DNA from: Spirilliplanes yamanashiensis
GTDB lineage: Bacteria; Actinomycetota; Actinomycetes; Mycobacteriales; Micromonosporaceae
Length of the DNA stretch: 64,000 nucleotides
Assembly: GCF_016863475.1 (NCBI RefSeq)
Contig: NZ_BOOY01000003.1
Coordinates: 1-64,000, forward strand
Direction: 5' to 3'
A program made the translations under genes and the position numbers. Below the pieces are notes generated by a model, which was not told the origin of the DNA, ran no database searches, and saw nothing but the letters and a program-made list of their open reading frames with translations. Position 1 is the first letter of the stretch. Every line of letters begins with the position of its first letter. Shown here in pieces: positions 1 to 7,063 of this stretch.

Positions 1-120
1 CAGGGTGGTCCCGGCCAGGGTGGTCCCGGCCAGGGTGGTCCCGGCCAGGGTGGTCCCGGCCAGGGTGGTCCCGGCCAGGGTGGTCCCGGTCAAGGTGGTC
101 CCGGTCAAGGTGGTCCGGGT
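1..120 (+). repeat. Tandem 15-bp repeat, eight units
   Basis: Units 1-5 (1-75) are identical (CAGGGTGGTCCCGGC). Units 6-8 differ only at third codon positions (GGC to GGT, CAG to CAA, CCC to CCG), so the encoded QGGPG is unchanged. Degenerate copies continue to about 270. The identical upstream units suggest recent slippage expansion in a coding repeat. The array extends past the left window edge. Confidence 0.9.
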
Positions 121-276
121 CAGGGCGACGCCGACGACGCCGCCGGCCAGGGTGGTCCCGGCCAGGGCGGCCCCGGTCAGGGTGGTCGTGGCCAGGGCGG
201 CGCCGAGGACGATGCCGCCGGCCAGGGTGGTCCCGGGCAGGGTGGTCGTGGCCGGGGTCAGGGTGGCGCCGGATAG
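1..276 (+). CDS. C-terminal part of a QGGPG-repeat protein (5' end outside the window)
   Basis: Reading frame 1 is open from the first base to a TAG at 274-276 and encodes 91 residues of almost pure Gln/Gly/Pro. The first 120 bases are eight QGGPG units. Two Asp/Ala-rich interruptions follow (QGDADDAAG and GAEDDAAG), then more QGGPG, QGGRG and a final GQGGAG. The low-complexity composition suggests a disordered, collagen-like or RNA-binding tail, but no domain is visible and the start lies upstream. Other frames are also open here because of composition. This frame is preferred because it gives the simplest repeat and stops cleanly before the convergent gene at 350. The assignment as coding is moderately sure; the function is unknown. 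Confidence 0.55.
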   Translation, partial: QGGPGQGGPGQGGPGQGGPGQGGPGQGGPGQGGPGQGGPGQGDADDAAGQGGPGQGGPGQGGRGQGGAEDDAAGQGGPGQGGRGRGQGGAG

Positions 277-349
277 GCGGACGACGACTGAGCCGAGGCG
301 TGGGGGGCGCCGTTCCCGCGGTGCCCCCACCCCGCCGCGGATCGTGTCG

Positions 350-1390
350 CTACAGCTCGTCGTCGAAGGTGGCCACGCCGCCGGTCGCCGCGTCCTTCGC
401 CAGGCGGGCGCGGGCGGCGGTGTCGCCGTACAGGCTCCAGCGCAGGAAGTCCGTGGTGGTCAGTGCGACGGCGTCGAAGTCGCCGCCGTTGTTGAGGTGT
501 CCGCCGTTGGTGATGCTCAGCATCGCCCGCGACCATGGCACGGCCCGGTAGACGGTCCGGCCGGCGGCGTACGCGACGGTGCGGTCCTTCTTGCCGTGCA
601 CGAACAGCATCGGGGCGGGGTCGCCGCTGAACGGTGCGCTCAGCAGGTCGGTGCCGGCGAGCACGACGCCGGCCTTGAGCCGGGTGTCGCGCTGGCCGCT
701 GAACAGGCCGACGGTGGTGATGCCGCCGCCGGAGTGGCCGGCCGCGGCGATCCGGTCGACGGCCAGTTTCCCGGCGAGCGGGTCGCCGGCGGCGGTGTCG
801 AGCTTGATCATCTCGCTGATGAGGAACGAGACGTCGGCGGGCTGGTTGACGATGTCGATGGGCCGGTAGTCCTCGACGCCGTACGACGTGTACGGGTAGG
901 CGGCGCCGGCGACGACGAATCCGGCGCGCACCCACGGCAGGATCAGCACCGAGTATGCCTGCGGCTGCGATGTGAGGCCGTGGCTGAACACGACGAGCGG
1001 GAAGCGGCCCTCGGCGACCGGAGCGCCGTCGCCGTCCCGGGTGGCCGGGTACCAGACGGTCAGCGGCAGGCGCCGGTCCGGCGTGCGCCAGTGTTCGATG
1101 GTGCGGGTGCCGACGGCGAACGCGGTGGCCGGGGCGGTGCCGGGCGGGACGGCGACGGGCACCGGGGTCTGCGGGGCGAGGGTCGAGCGCTTGGTGGACG
1201 AGTACGGCGAGGCGCCGTTGGTGGCGGTCGGGGTGGGCGCCGCGCTGGGCGACGGGGACGGTGACGCGGCGGCGCTGGGCGGCGGCATCTCGCCGGGCAG
1301 GGGCGGCTCGGCGGTGGGCTGCGTCGCGCACCCGGCCAGGGCGCCGGCGACGGCGGTGGTCAGACTGGCGATGACGGTTCGGCGACGCAT
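350..1390 (-). CDS. Secreted lipoprotein alpha/beta hydrolase (dienelactone hydrolase/PAF-acetylhydrolase-like)
   Basis: The 346-residue product begins MRRRTVIASL and has a lipobox LAGC at about residues 18-21, so it is predicted to be exported and lipid-anchored. A Pro/Ser/Thr linker of about 40 residues precedes the hydrolase fold. The nucleophile elbow is GHSGGG, the acid is probably the Asp in VHGKKDRTV and the base the His in NGGHLNNGG. The oxyanion segment is VVFSHGL. This fits the chlorophyllase/PET-hydrolase-like side of the alpha/beta hydrolase superfamily; the substrate cannot be told. The next gene on the same strand (stop at 1515) encodes a paralogue without the lipobox, so the two probably arose by tandem duplication. 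Confidence 0.85.
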   Translation of the reverse strand: MRRRTVIASLTTAVAGALAGCATQPTAEPPLPGEMPPPSAAASPSPSPSAAPTPTATNGASPYSSTKRSTLAPQTPVPVAVPPGTAPATAFAVGTRTIEHWRTPDRRLPLTVWYPATRDGDGAPVAEGRFPLVVFSHGLTSQPQAYSVLILPWVRAGFVVAGAAYPYTSYGVEDYRPIDIVNQPADVSFLISEMIKLDTAAGDPLAGKLAVDRIAAAGHSGGGITTVGLFSGQRDTRLKAGVVLAGTDLLSAPFSGDPAPMLFVHGKKDRTVAYAAGRTVYRAVPWSRAMLSITNGGHLNNGGDFDAVALTTTDFLRWSLYGDTAARARLAKDAATGGVATFDDEL

Positions 1391-1514
1391 GGTTACCAGT
1401 GTGCCCGAACCAAGCCGGGCAAAGTACCCGTCTCGGACACCGAATTGATCACACAGGGTAGTGCCAGGCCGGACAATCGGGCCCGTTCCTCCATGTCCCG
1501 TGACGCTGCGTGAG

Positions 1515-2372
1515 CTACGCCGTGACGGTGCGCGGCGCCGGTGCCGGGACGTGGCCGTACAGCCGGTCCCGCAGGAACTCCAGGATGAGCGCGGAGACCT
1601 CCGCGTACATCGGGCCGCCCGGCCGCAGGAACTCGCCGTGCCCGCGGCCCGGCAGCGTTACGAACCGCTTCGGCCACGGCACGTGCGCGTACGCGAGCCG
1701 GTCCGAGGCGATCGGCACCACCCGGTCGCGGTCGCCGTGCACGAACAGCATCGGCACCGGCGCCCCGCCGAAGCGCCCGGGCGCCTCCCGGCCGGAGATC
1801 ACCACGCCGGCCCGCAGCCCCGGGTCGTGCCCCGGCGCGAACAGCCCCATCGTCGTGTACGCGCCCGCCGAGAACCCGACCGCCGCCACCCGGCCGCCGT
1901 CGATGTGCCCGGCCAGCGGGTCGGGCGCGGCCAGCCCTGTCACGGCGCGGAGCACGAACGTCGCGTCGGCGGGCTGGTGCCGCAGGTCGGCCCGGCGCAG
2001 CGGCACCCCGGCCCGGGTGTGCGGGTAGGCGGGCGCGGCCACGACGAACCCGGCCGCCGCCCACTGGTTCGCCAGGCCGGCGAAGTGCTCGGGCGCCCCG
2101 GCCAGCCCGTGGCTGAACAGCACGAGCGGGTGCCGGCCCTGCGCCACCCGGTTCGCGGCCACCGGGAACCACACGGTGGTCGGCAGCGGCCGGTCCGGGC
2201 CGCGGGCCAGGTCGAGGGTGCGCACGCCGACCCGGTACGGCTTGTCCGGCGCGCCGGCGGCGACGGCGGCGGACCGTCCGGCGACGGCAGTTCCCGCCGC
2301 CCCGGCCACGGCGAAACCGAGCACGGCGCAGAGGACGATCAGCGCGATCGCCGGCCCTCTCCGCGCACCCAT
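1515..2372 (-). CDS. Exported alpha/beta hydrolase, paralogue of the neighbouring lipoprotein
   Basis: The start is taken at MGARRGPAIA because a hydrophobic signal or anchor segment follows at once (about residues 6-30); 30 further codons are open upstream but look non-coding. The 285-residue product shares its whole plan with the 350-1390 gene: VRTLDLARGPDRPLPTTVWFP, LVLFSHGL, nucleophile elbow GFSAGA, acid in VHGDRDRVVP and His in GRGHGEF. There is no lipobox cysteine, so it is secreted or membrane-anchored rather than a lipoprotein. The substrate is unknown. It lies 124 bp upstream of its paralogue on the same strand and could be co-transcribed. Confidence 0.85.
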   Translation of the reverse strand: MGARRGPAIALIVLCAVLGFAVAGAAGTAVAGRSAAVAAGAPDKPYRVGVRTLDLARGPDRPLPTTVWFPVAANRVAQGRHPLVLFSHGLAGAPEHFAGLANQWAAAGFVVAAPAYPHTRAGVPLRRADLRHQPADATFVLRAVTGLAAPDPLAGHIDGGRVAAVGFSAGAYTTMGLFAPGHDPGLRAGVVISGREAPGRFGGAPVPMLFVHGDRDRVVPIASDRLAYAHVPWPKRFVTLPGRGHGEFLRPGGPMYAEVSALILEFLRDRLYGHVPAPAPRTVTA

Positions 2373-2512
2373 GCGCTGACGGTAGGTCCACGCCGCCACC
2401 CCGCGCTCCGGCCGAATGTCCGATCTGGGCTGGCCGCCCGGATCGTTCCGAAACCGCGGCATCGACGGACGGGCACTCCCCGTCGCGTGCGTCGTTCGCT
2501 AGGGTCGGGGCC

Positions 2513-2683
2513 ATGTCTGACAACCACCCGGTGGACCCGAGCGGCAACACCGAGGCGTTCCGGGCGTTCTCCAGCCAGCCGCAGGAGCCGGCCCGGTCCT
2601 CGTCGAACACGCCGCTGATCGCGGGCGCGGCCGTCGTCGCGCTGGCCCTCGTCGCGTTGCTGATCTGGCTCGTCGTCAGCTAG
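2513..2683 (+). CDS. 56-residue single-pass membrane peptide
   Basis: An ATG at 2513 opens a 56-codon frame. The protein has a polar N-terminal half (MSDNHPVDPSGNTEAFRAF, then a Gln/Pro/Ser stretch) followed by one transmembrane helix at about residues 36-55 (LIAGAAVVALALVALLIWLV), ending VS. It is therefore likely a tail-anchored or C-in small membrane protein. Its last 8 bases overlap the end of ackA on the opposite strand. It is divergent from the hydrolase at 2372. Function unknown; the amphipathic-plus-TM organisation and codon use argue that it is a real gene. Confidence 0.7.
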   Translation: MSDNHPVDPSGNTEAFRAFSSQPQEPARSSSNTPLIAGAAVVALALVALLIWLVVS

Positions 2684-3788
2684 CCAGCACGGCGCGCGCC
2701 TGCTGCGCGATCTCCAGTTCCTCCGCCGTCGGCACGACGAGCACCGTCACGCGGGCGCCGTCCGGCGAGATGACCGGCCCGCCCGCGGCGTTGCGCTCAG
2801 TGTCCACCTCGATACCCAGCGTCTCGAGGTTGGCCAGCGCGCACGCCCGGACCTCCGGCGTGTTCTCCCCGACGCCCGCCGTGAACGTGATCGCGTCCAG
2901 CCGGCCCAGCACCGCCAGGTACGCGCCGACGTACTCGGTGATGCGCCGGCAGTAGACGTCGAACGCCAGCGTCGCGGCCGCGTCGCCCGCCGCCCGGCCG
3001 CGCACGATCGCGCGCATGTCGTTGTCGCCGGCCAGCCCGCGCAGGCCGCTGCGGTGGTTGAGCAGCGTGTCCAGCTCGTCCACCGACATGCCCGCCACCC
3101 GGTGCAGGTGCACCAGCACCGCCGGGTCCAGGTCACCGCTGCGGGTGCCCATCACCAGCCCCTGCAGCGGCGACAGGCCCATCGACGTGGCGACGCTGCG
3201 GCCGCCGCGCACCGCGCACGCGCTGGCCCCGTTGCCCAGGTGCAGGGTGATCACGTTGACGTCCGCCGGGTCGCGGCCCAGCAGGCGGGCCGTCTCCCGC
3301 GACACGTACGCGTGCGAGGTGCCGTGGAAGCCGTACCGGCGCACCCCGTAGCGCTCGGCGACGGCCGTGTCGATCGCGTACGTCGCGGCCTCCGGCGGCA
3401 TCGTGCGGTGGAACGCGGTGTCGAACACGGCCACCTGCGGCACGTCCGGCAGCAGGTCGCGGGCCACCCGGATGCCGGCCAGGTTCGCCGGGTTGTGCAG
3501 CGGCGCGAGAGGGCTGAGCCGCTCGATCGCCTCGACGACCTTGTCGTCCACCACCACCGGCCCGTCGAAGTCGGCGCCGCCCTGCACCACCCGGTGCCCG
3601 ACCGCGGCCAGCCCGGACAGGTCCGCCGACGACAGCACCCCGCGCAGCGCCTCGGCGTGGTCCGCCGCGTCGCCGCCCGGCTCGCCGATGCGCCCCACCG
3701 TGCCCTTCGCCGCCACCTCGGCGCCGTCGAACAGCTGCCACTTCAGCGACGACGACCCGCTGTTGATCACCAGCACGCGCTCGCTCAC
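2676..3788 (-). CDS. ackA: Acetate kinase
   Basis: It catalyses acetyl phosphate + ADP to acetate + ATP and forms the Pta-AckA pathway with the gene just upstream. Family hallmarks are visible in order: N-terminal phosphate-binding VINSGSSSLKW, FDTAFH, the RRYGFHGTSH signature, HLGNGAS, GTRSGDLDP and the C-terminal FTAGVGEN. The length of 370 residues is slightly below the usual 390-400 but no motif is missing. The GTG start (3788) overlaps the stop of a 26-codon mini-ORF that separates it from pta, so translation may be coupled. The stop overlaps the convergent small membrane gene by 8 bp. Confidence 0.97.
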   Translation of the reverse strand: MSERVLVINSGSSSLKWQLFDGAEVAAKGTVGRIGEPGGDAADHAEALRGVLSSADLSGLAAVGHRVVQGGADFDGPVVVDDKVVEAIERLSPLAPLHNPANLAGIRVARDLLPDVPQVAVFDTAFHRTMPPEAATYAIDTAVAERYGVRRYGFHGTSHAYVSRETARLLGRDPADVNVITLHLGNGASACAVRGGRSVATSMGLSPLQGLVMGTRSGDLDPAVLVHLHRVAGMSVDELDTLLNHRSGLRGLAGDNDMRAIVRGRAAGDAAATLAFDVYCRRITEYVGAYLAVLGRLDAITFTAGVGENTPEVRACALANLETLGIEVDTERNAAGGPVISPDGARVTVLVVPTAEELEIAQQARAVLAS

Positions 3789-3866
3789 GCACCCACCTCG
3801 CTTCGCTCGGTGGGCGCCTGAGCGGCGGCGCTCTGCCTGATGGTTCGCTCGCTGCGCTCGCTCACG
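3785..3866 (-). repeat. SER-SER repeat element forming a 26-codon coupled mini-ORF between pta and ackA
   Basis: On the minus strand the pta stop TGA lies inside GTGA. That GTG (3865) opens a 26-codon frame reading V-SERSERTIRQ ... PTERSEVGA, whose own TGA overlaps the ackA GTG at 3788 in the same GTGA arrangement. The DNA consists of GAGCGAGCG/GAGCGAAGCGAG units, including a CCCACC/GGTGGG stem (3792-3797 with 3809-3814). The first 12 bases of the mini-ORF equal the first 12 bases of ackA (GTGAGCGAGCGC). I recall similar Ser-Glu-Arg-coding dispersed repeats near gene starts in Micromonosporaceae. Whether the peptide is made is unknown. Confidence 0.7.
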
Positions 3867-5907
3867 ACGCCGCCTGGATGGCCGTGATCGCGACCGTGTT
3901 GACGATGTCCTTCACCGTGGCCCCCCGCGACAGGTCGTTCACCGGCCGGCGCAGGCCCTGCATGACGGGGCCGACCGCCACCGCCCCGGCCGAGCGCTGC
4001 ACCGCCTTGTACGTGTTGTTGCCGGTGTTCAGGTCCGGGAAGACGAACACCGTCGCCCGGCCCGCCACCGCGCTGCCGGGCAGCTTCGTCGCCGCCACCG
4101 CCGGGTCGATCGCCGCGTCGTACTGGATCGGGCCCTCGACCGGCAGGTCCGGGCGGCGCTCCTGCACCAGCTTCGTCGCCGCCGCGACCTTCTCCACGTC
4201 GGCGCCCGCGCCGGAGGTGCCCGTCGAGTACGACAGCATCGCCACCCGCGGCTCCAGCCCGAACTGCGCGGCGGTGTCCGCCGACGACAGCGCGATGTCG
4301 GCGAGCTGGTGGGCGTCCGGGTCGGGGTTGACGGCGCAGTCGCCGTACACCAGCACCCGGTCGGCGAGCAGCATGAGGAACACGCTGGACGCCACCGACA
4401 CCCCCGGCACCGTCTTGATGATCTCGAACGCGGGCCGGATCGTCGCCGCCGTCGTGTGGTTGGCGCCCGACACCATGCCGTCGGCGTGCCCCGCGTCGAC
4501 CATCAGCGTGCCGAAGTAGTTCACGTCGCGCACCACGTCGTACGCCAGGTCCAGCGGCACGCCGCGGTGCTTGCGCAGCTCCGCGTACCGGGCGGCGAAC
4601 CCGTCGCGCCACTCGCTGGTGACCGGGTCGACCAGGTGCGCGTCGCCCAGCTCGACGCCCAGCTCGCGGGAGCGGCGCTGGATCTCGGCCGGGTCGCCCA
4701 GCAGGGTCAGGTCGGCGACGCCGCGGCGCAGCAGGCTCTCGGCGGCGCGCAGGATGCGCTCGTCGGTGCCCTCGGGCAGCACCAGCCGGCGGCGGTTCGC
4801 CCGGGCGCGGTCGATGAGGTCGTTCTCGAACATCAGCGGCGTCACCCGGCTCGACCGGGTGACGTCCAGCCGCCGGGACAGCTCGGCGGTGTCCACATGC
4901 GCCTCGAACGCGCCCAGCGCCGCGTCCACCTTGCGCGGGGTGGCGGTGCTCAGCCGGGACATGATGCGGGCCGCCGCCGCGATGGTGTGGTAGCTGTCGC
5001 TCTCCACCACCAGCATCGCCAGGCCGGTGTTCAGGCGCTCGATCACCGACACCACGCGCGGGTCGGGGTGCTCGCCGATGGTCAGCACCAGCCCGGCCAG
5101 CGTGACGTTGCCGGCGGCGTGCGCGGCGCTCGCCGCGACCAGCAGGTCGGCGCGGTCGCCCGGGGTGATGAGCAGCGCGCCGTCGACGAGGTGGTCGAGG
5201 ACCTGCGGCACGTGCGCGGCGCCCACCACGTAGTCGAGCACGTCGCGGTCGAGCGCGGCCTGCTCGCCGGTGATGACCGTGCCGCCCAGCGCGGCCGCCA
5301 CCTCCGCGACGGTGGGCGCGCCGATCGCCGGCACCTCGGGGATCGACCAGGCGGGCACCGGCAGGCCGGTCGGGTGCGCGGCGCCGGGGGTGCAGCGGTT
5401 CGCCACCACCGCGAGCACGGTGGCCCCCAGGTCCGCGAAGGAGTGGTACGCCGCCCGCGCCGCCGCGTCGCCGCCGCCGCGCACCACGGGCACGACGACG
5501 CTGCCGAACTCGTTCGCCAGCCGGGCGTTGAAGGCCAGCTCGCGGGGCAGCTCGTCGCCGCCGTCCTCGTGGCCGTCGGAGAAGTCGCTGCCGACCACCA
5601 CCACGGAGGCGCAGCGCCGCTCCACCGCCCGGTACCGCTCGACGATCCGCCCGACCAGCTCCTCGCGCCGGCCGTCCGCGACGAGCGCCGCCGCCTCGGC
5701 GAGCGTCACCCCGTACGACTCGTCGTACGGCGCCATCACCGGGTAGCGGCTGGTCAGCAGCTCCAGCAGCGGGTCCGGCCCGGCGACCAGCGGGCGGAAC
5801 ACGCCGATCCGGGCGACCTGCCGCGACAGCAGCTCGACCAGCCCGAGCGCCACCGTCCCCTTGCCGACCCCGGGGCCCAGCCCCGCCACGTACACGCTGC
5901 GTCCCAC
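3862..5907 (-). CDS. pta: Phosphate acetyltransferase
   Basis: It interconverts acetyl-CoA and acetyl phosphate; with AckA it allows acetate overflow or assimilation. The 681 residues show the long three-part form: an N-terminal P-loop/BioD-like domain (VAGLGPGVGKGTVALG at residues 8-23), a central DRTGG-type domain (about 200-320), and the C-terminal PTA catalytic domain from about residue 350 (RRRLVLPEGTDERIL, MVSGANHTTAATIRP, SYSTGTSGAG, PDLNTGNNTYK). The length is close to the 690-714 typical of this form. Transcribed with ackA. A possible hairpin of 8-bp arms (5921-5928 with 5940-5947) sits just before the start and may end the ATPase gene transcript. Confidence 0.96.
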   Translation of the reverse strand: MGRSVYVAGLGPGVGKGTVALGLVELLSRQVARIGVFRPLVAGPDPLLELLTSRYPVMAPYDESYGVTLAEAAALVADGRREELVGRIVERYRAVERRCASVVVVGSDFSDGHEDGGDELPRELAFNARLANEFGSVVVPVVRGGGDAAARAAYHSFADLGATVLAVVANRCTPGAAHPTGLPVPAWSIPEVPAIGAPTVAEVAAALGGTVITGEQAALDRDVLDYVVGAAHVPQVLDHLVDGALLITPGDRADLLVAASAAHAAGNVTLAGLVLTIGEHPDPRVVSVIERLNTGLAMLVVESDSYHTIAAAARIMSRLSTATPRKVDAALGAFEAHVDTAELSRRLDVTRSSRVTPLMFENDLIDRARANRRRLVLPEGTDERILRAAESLLRRGVADLTLLGDPAEIQRRSRELGVELGDAHLVDPVTSEWRDGFAARYAELRKHRGVPLDLAYDVVRDVNYFGTLMVDAGHADGMVSGANHTTAATIRPAFEIIKTVPGVSVASSVFLMLLADRVLVYGDCAVNPDPDAHQLADIALSSADTAAQFGLEPRVAMLSYSTGTSGAGADVEKVAAATKLVQERRPDLPVEGPIQYDAAIDPAVAATKLPGSAVAGRATVFVFPDLNTGNNTYKAVQRSAGAVAVGPVMQGLRRPVNDLSRGATVKDIVNTVAITAIQAAS

Positions 5908-5954
5908 GCCCTCAACCTACCGGCCCGGACCCGCACCGGCCGGGCCGAAGGTCC

Positions 5955-6701
5955 CTATTGCCCCTCGCCGTCCAGCAGGGCGTCGAGGTAGCGGCCGGGC
6001 CGGTCCAGGAAGCGGCGCAGGTTCACCACGAGGTCCAGGTCGGCCCAGTCGGCGCGGCGCAGCCCGTGGTCGCCCAGCTCCAGCACGGTCGCGCCGGGCA
6101 GGGCGGTCAGCACGGGGGAGTGGGTGGCCACCAGCACCTGGGCGCCCGCGTCCCGCAGGTCGGCCAGCCGCGCCACCAGGCTCAGCGTGGAGGTGAACGA
6201 CAGCGCCGCCTCGGGCTCGTCCATCAGGTAGAAGCCGGCCCGGGTGAACTTGCGGTCGAGCAGGTCGAGGAACCCCTCGCCGTGGCTGCGCTCGTGCAGC
6301 CCGCCCTCGCCGGTCTCCTCCAGGTAGGTGTAGAAGCCGTGCATGGTCTCGGCGCGCAGGAAGTAGGCGTGCCCCATCCCGCCGGGCGACCGCACCAGCC
6401 GCAGCACGTCGCCCAGCGGCGACTCGGTGGCCCGGGTGCTGTGCCGCGCGTGCCGCGACCCGCCCTCGGGGTTCAGCCCGCAGAGCGCGGCGACGGCCTC
6501 GACCAGGGTGGACTTGCCGGACCCGTTCTCGCCGACGAGGAACGTCACCCCGCCGGCGAGGTCCAGCCCGCCGTCGAGCACGGCCCGCACCGCCGGGATG
6601 CCGGCCCACCAGGCGCCCCGGTCCACCTCGGCCCCGGGGACGGGCTCCACCCGCCGCACGAGCCGGGCGCCGTCGCGGCGGGCGCGGGTCCAGGGCTCCA
6701 C
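5955..6701 (-). CDS. AAA/ABC-type ATPase of the COG3910 'predicted ATPase' group
   Basis: The GTG at 6701 (VEPWTRARRD) is preferred because it lies 4 nt after the upstream stop; the longer open frame overlaps the neighbour. The 248-residue protein has a Walker A VGENGSGKST, a FLRAETMHGFYTYLEE segment typical of this group, an ABC-like Walker B (FYLMDEPEAALS) and an H-loop (LVATHSPVL). It has no membrane segment, so it is a soluble RecF/SMC-like or ABC-like ATPase without transporter partners. These proteins are widespread in actinomycetes, with no role I can name. It is translationally linked to the 59-residue DUF6104-like gene. Confidence 0.8.
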   Translation of the reverse strand: MEPWTRARRDGARLVRRVEPVPGAEVDRGAWWAGIPAVRAVLDGGLDLAGGVTFLVGENGSGKSTLVEAVAALCGLNPEGGSRHARHSTRATESPLGDVLRLVRSPGGMGHAYFLRAETMHGFYTYLEETGEGGLHERSHGEGFLDLLDRKFTRAGFYLMDEPEAALSFTSTLSLVARLADLRDAGAQVLVATHSPVLTALPGATVLELGDHGLRRADWADLDLVVNLRRFLDRPGRYLDALLDGEGQ

Positions 6702-6705
6702 CGGG

Positions 6706-6885
6706 CTACTCGTCGTCCTCGTCGTCGAGCCGGGCCAGGTACACCGCGAAGCGCTCCATCGGCGTCTCGAACTCGGGGTTCTGGTCGACGAAGTCGCGCA
6801 GCCGCTCACCGACCCACTCCAGCGTCACGGACTCCTCCCCGCGCCGCTCGACCAGCTCCTCGATCCCGCGATCAGTGAAGTACAT
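6706..6885 (-). CDS. Small DUF6104-like protein (59 residues)
   Basis: The ATG at 6885 encodes MYFTDRGIEELVERRGEE, then an acidic helical body ending LARLDDEDDE. I recognise this as the small actinobacterial family I know as DUF6104, whose members begin almost identically; the match is from memory. It contains no cysteine and no transmembrane segment, and is probably a small helical soluble protein. It sits 4 nt upstream of the AAA ATPase and is divergent from the potassium transporter, so the pair likely forms a bicistronic operon. Function unknown. Confidence 0.75.
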   Translation of the reverse strand: MYFTDRGIEELVERRGEESVTLEWVGERLRDFVDQNPEFETPMERFAVYLARLDDEDDE

Positions 6886-6972
6886 GGCACAGGATCCTAG
6901 GCGCAGCGGCGCCGGCCCCGGCCCGGCACGTGCTCGGCGGGGTGGCGGGCGGGGTGGCGGGCGTCACCGCCG

Positions 6973-7039
6973 CGTCAGGAAGCCGCCAAGATCCGCCGGT
7001 ACGGCGTGAAGAACGCGTCAAGATCACCGCCGGGTACGG
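6973..7039 (+). promoter_or_regulatory. 32-bp imperfect direct repeat upstream of the K+ transporter (candidate KdpE-type operator)
   Basis: Copy 1 (6973-7004) and copy 2 (7005-7039) share CGTSARGAA, then GYCAAGATC, then CCGCCGG and GTACGG in the same order. The GCCAAGATC and GTCAAGATC cores start exactly 32 bp apart (6985 and 7017), about three helical turns, as expected for dimers bound on one DNA face. The element ends 25 bp before the transporter start. A KdpE-like regulator is encoded in the same operon and is the obvious candidate ligand; this link is inference. Confidence 0.6.
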
Positions 7040-7063
7040 GGGCCCGGGTCTTCACTGCCTGGT

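Noticed and set aside
1-275. CRISPR-like array at the left edge
   Set aside because: Units are contiguous 15-mers with no spacers and keep one coding frame.
5-1264. Long plus-strand reading frame over the repeat and the first hydrolase
   Set aside because: It reads the repeat out of its simple frame and then runs antisense through a hydrolase with clear lipobox and catalytic motifs. High GC opens such frames.
3785-4612. 275-codon frame reading from within pta to the ackA start
   Set aside because: Only its last 26 codons, starting at the coupled GTG, are plausible; the rest is out of frame with pta.
4309-5991. 560-codon plus-strand frame opposite pta
   Set aside because: His/Arg/Gln-rich shadow of pta with no domains.
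6886-7063. c-di-AMP (ydaO-type) riboswitch upstream of the KimA-like gene
   Set aside because: Expected by analogy with Bacillus, but no recognisable conserved core was found; only the direct repeat is present.
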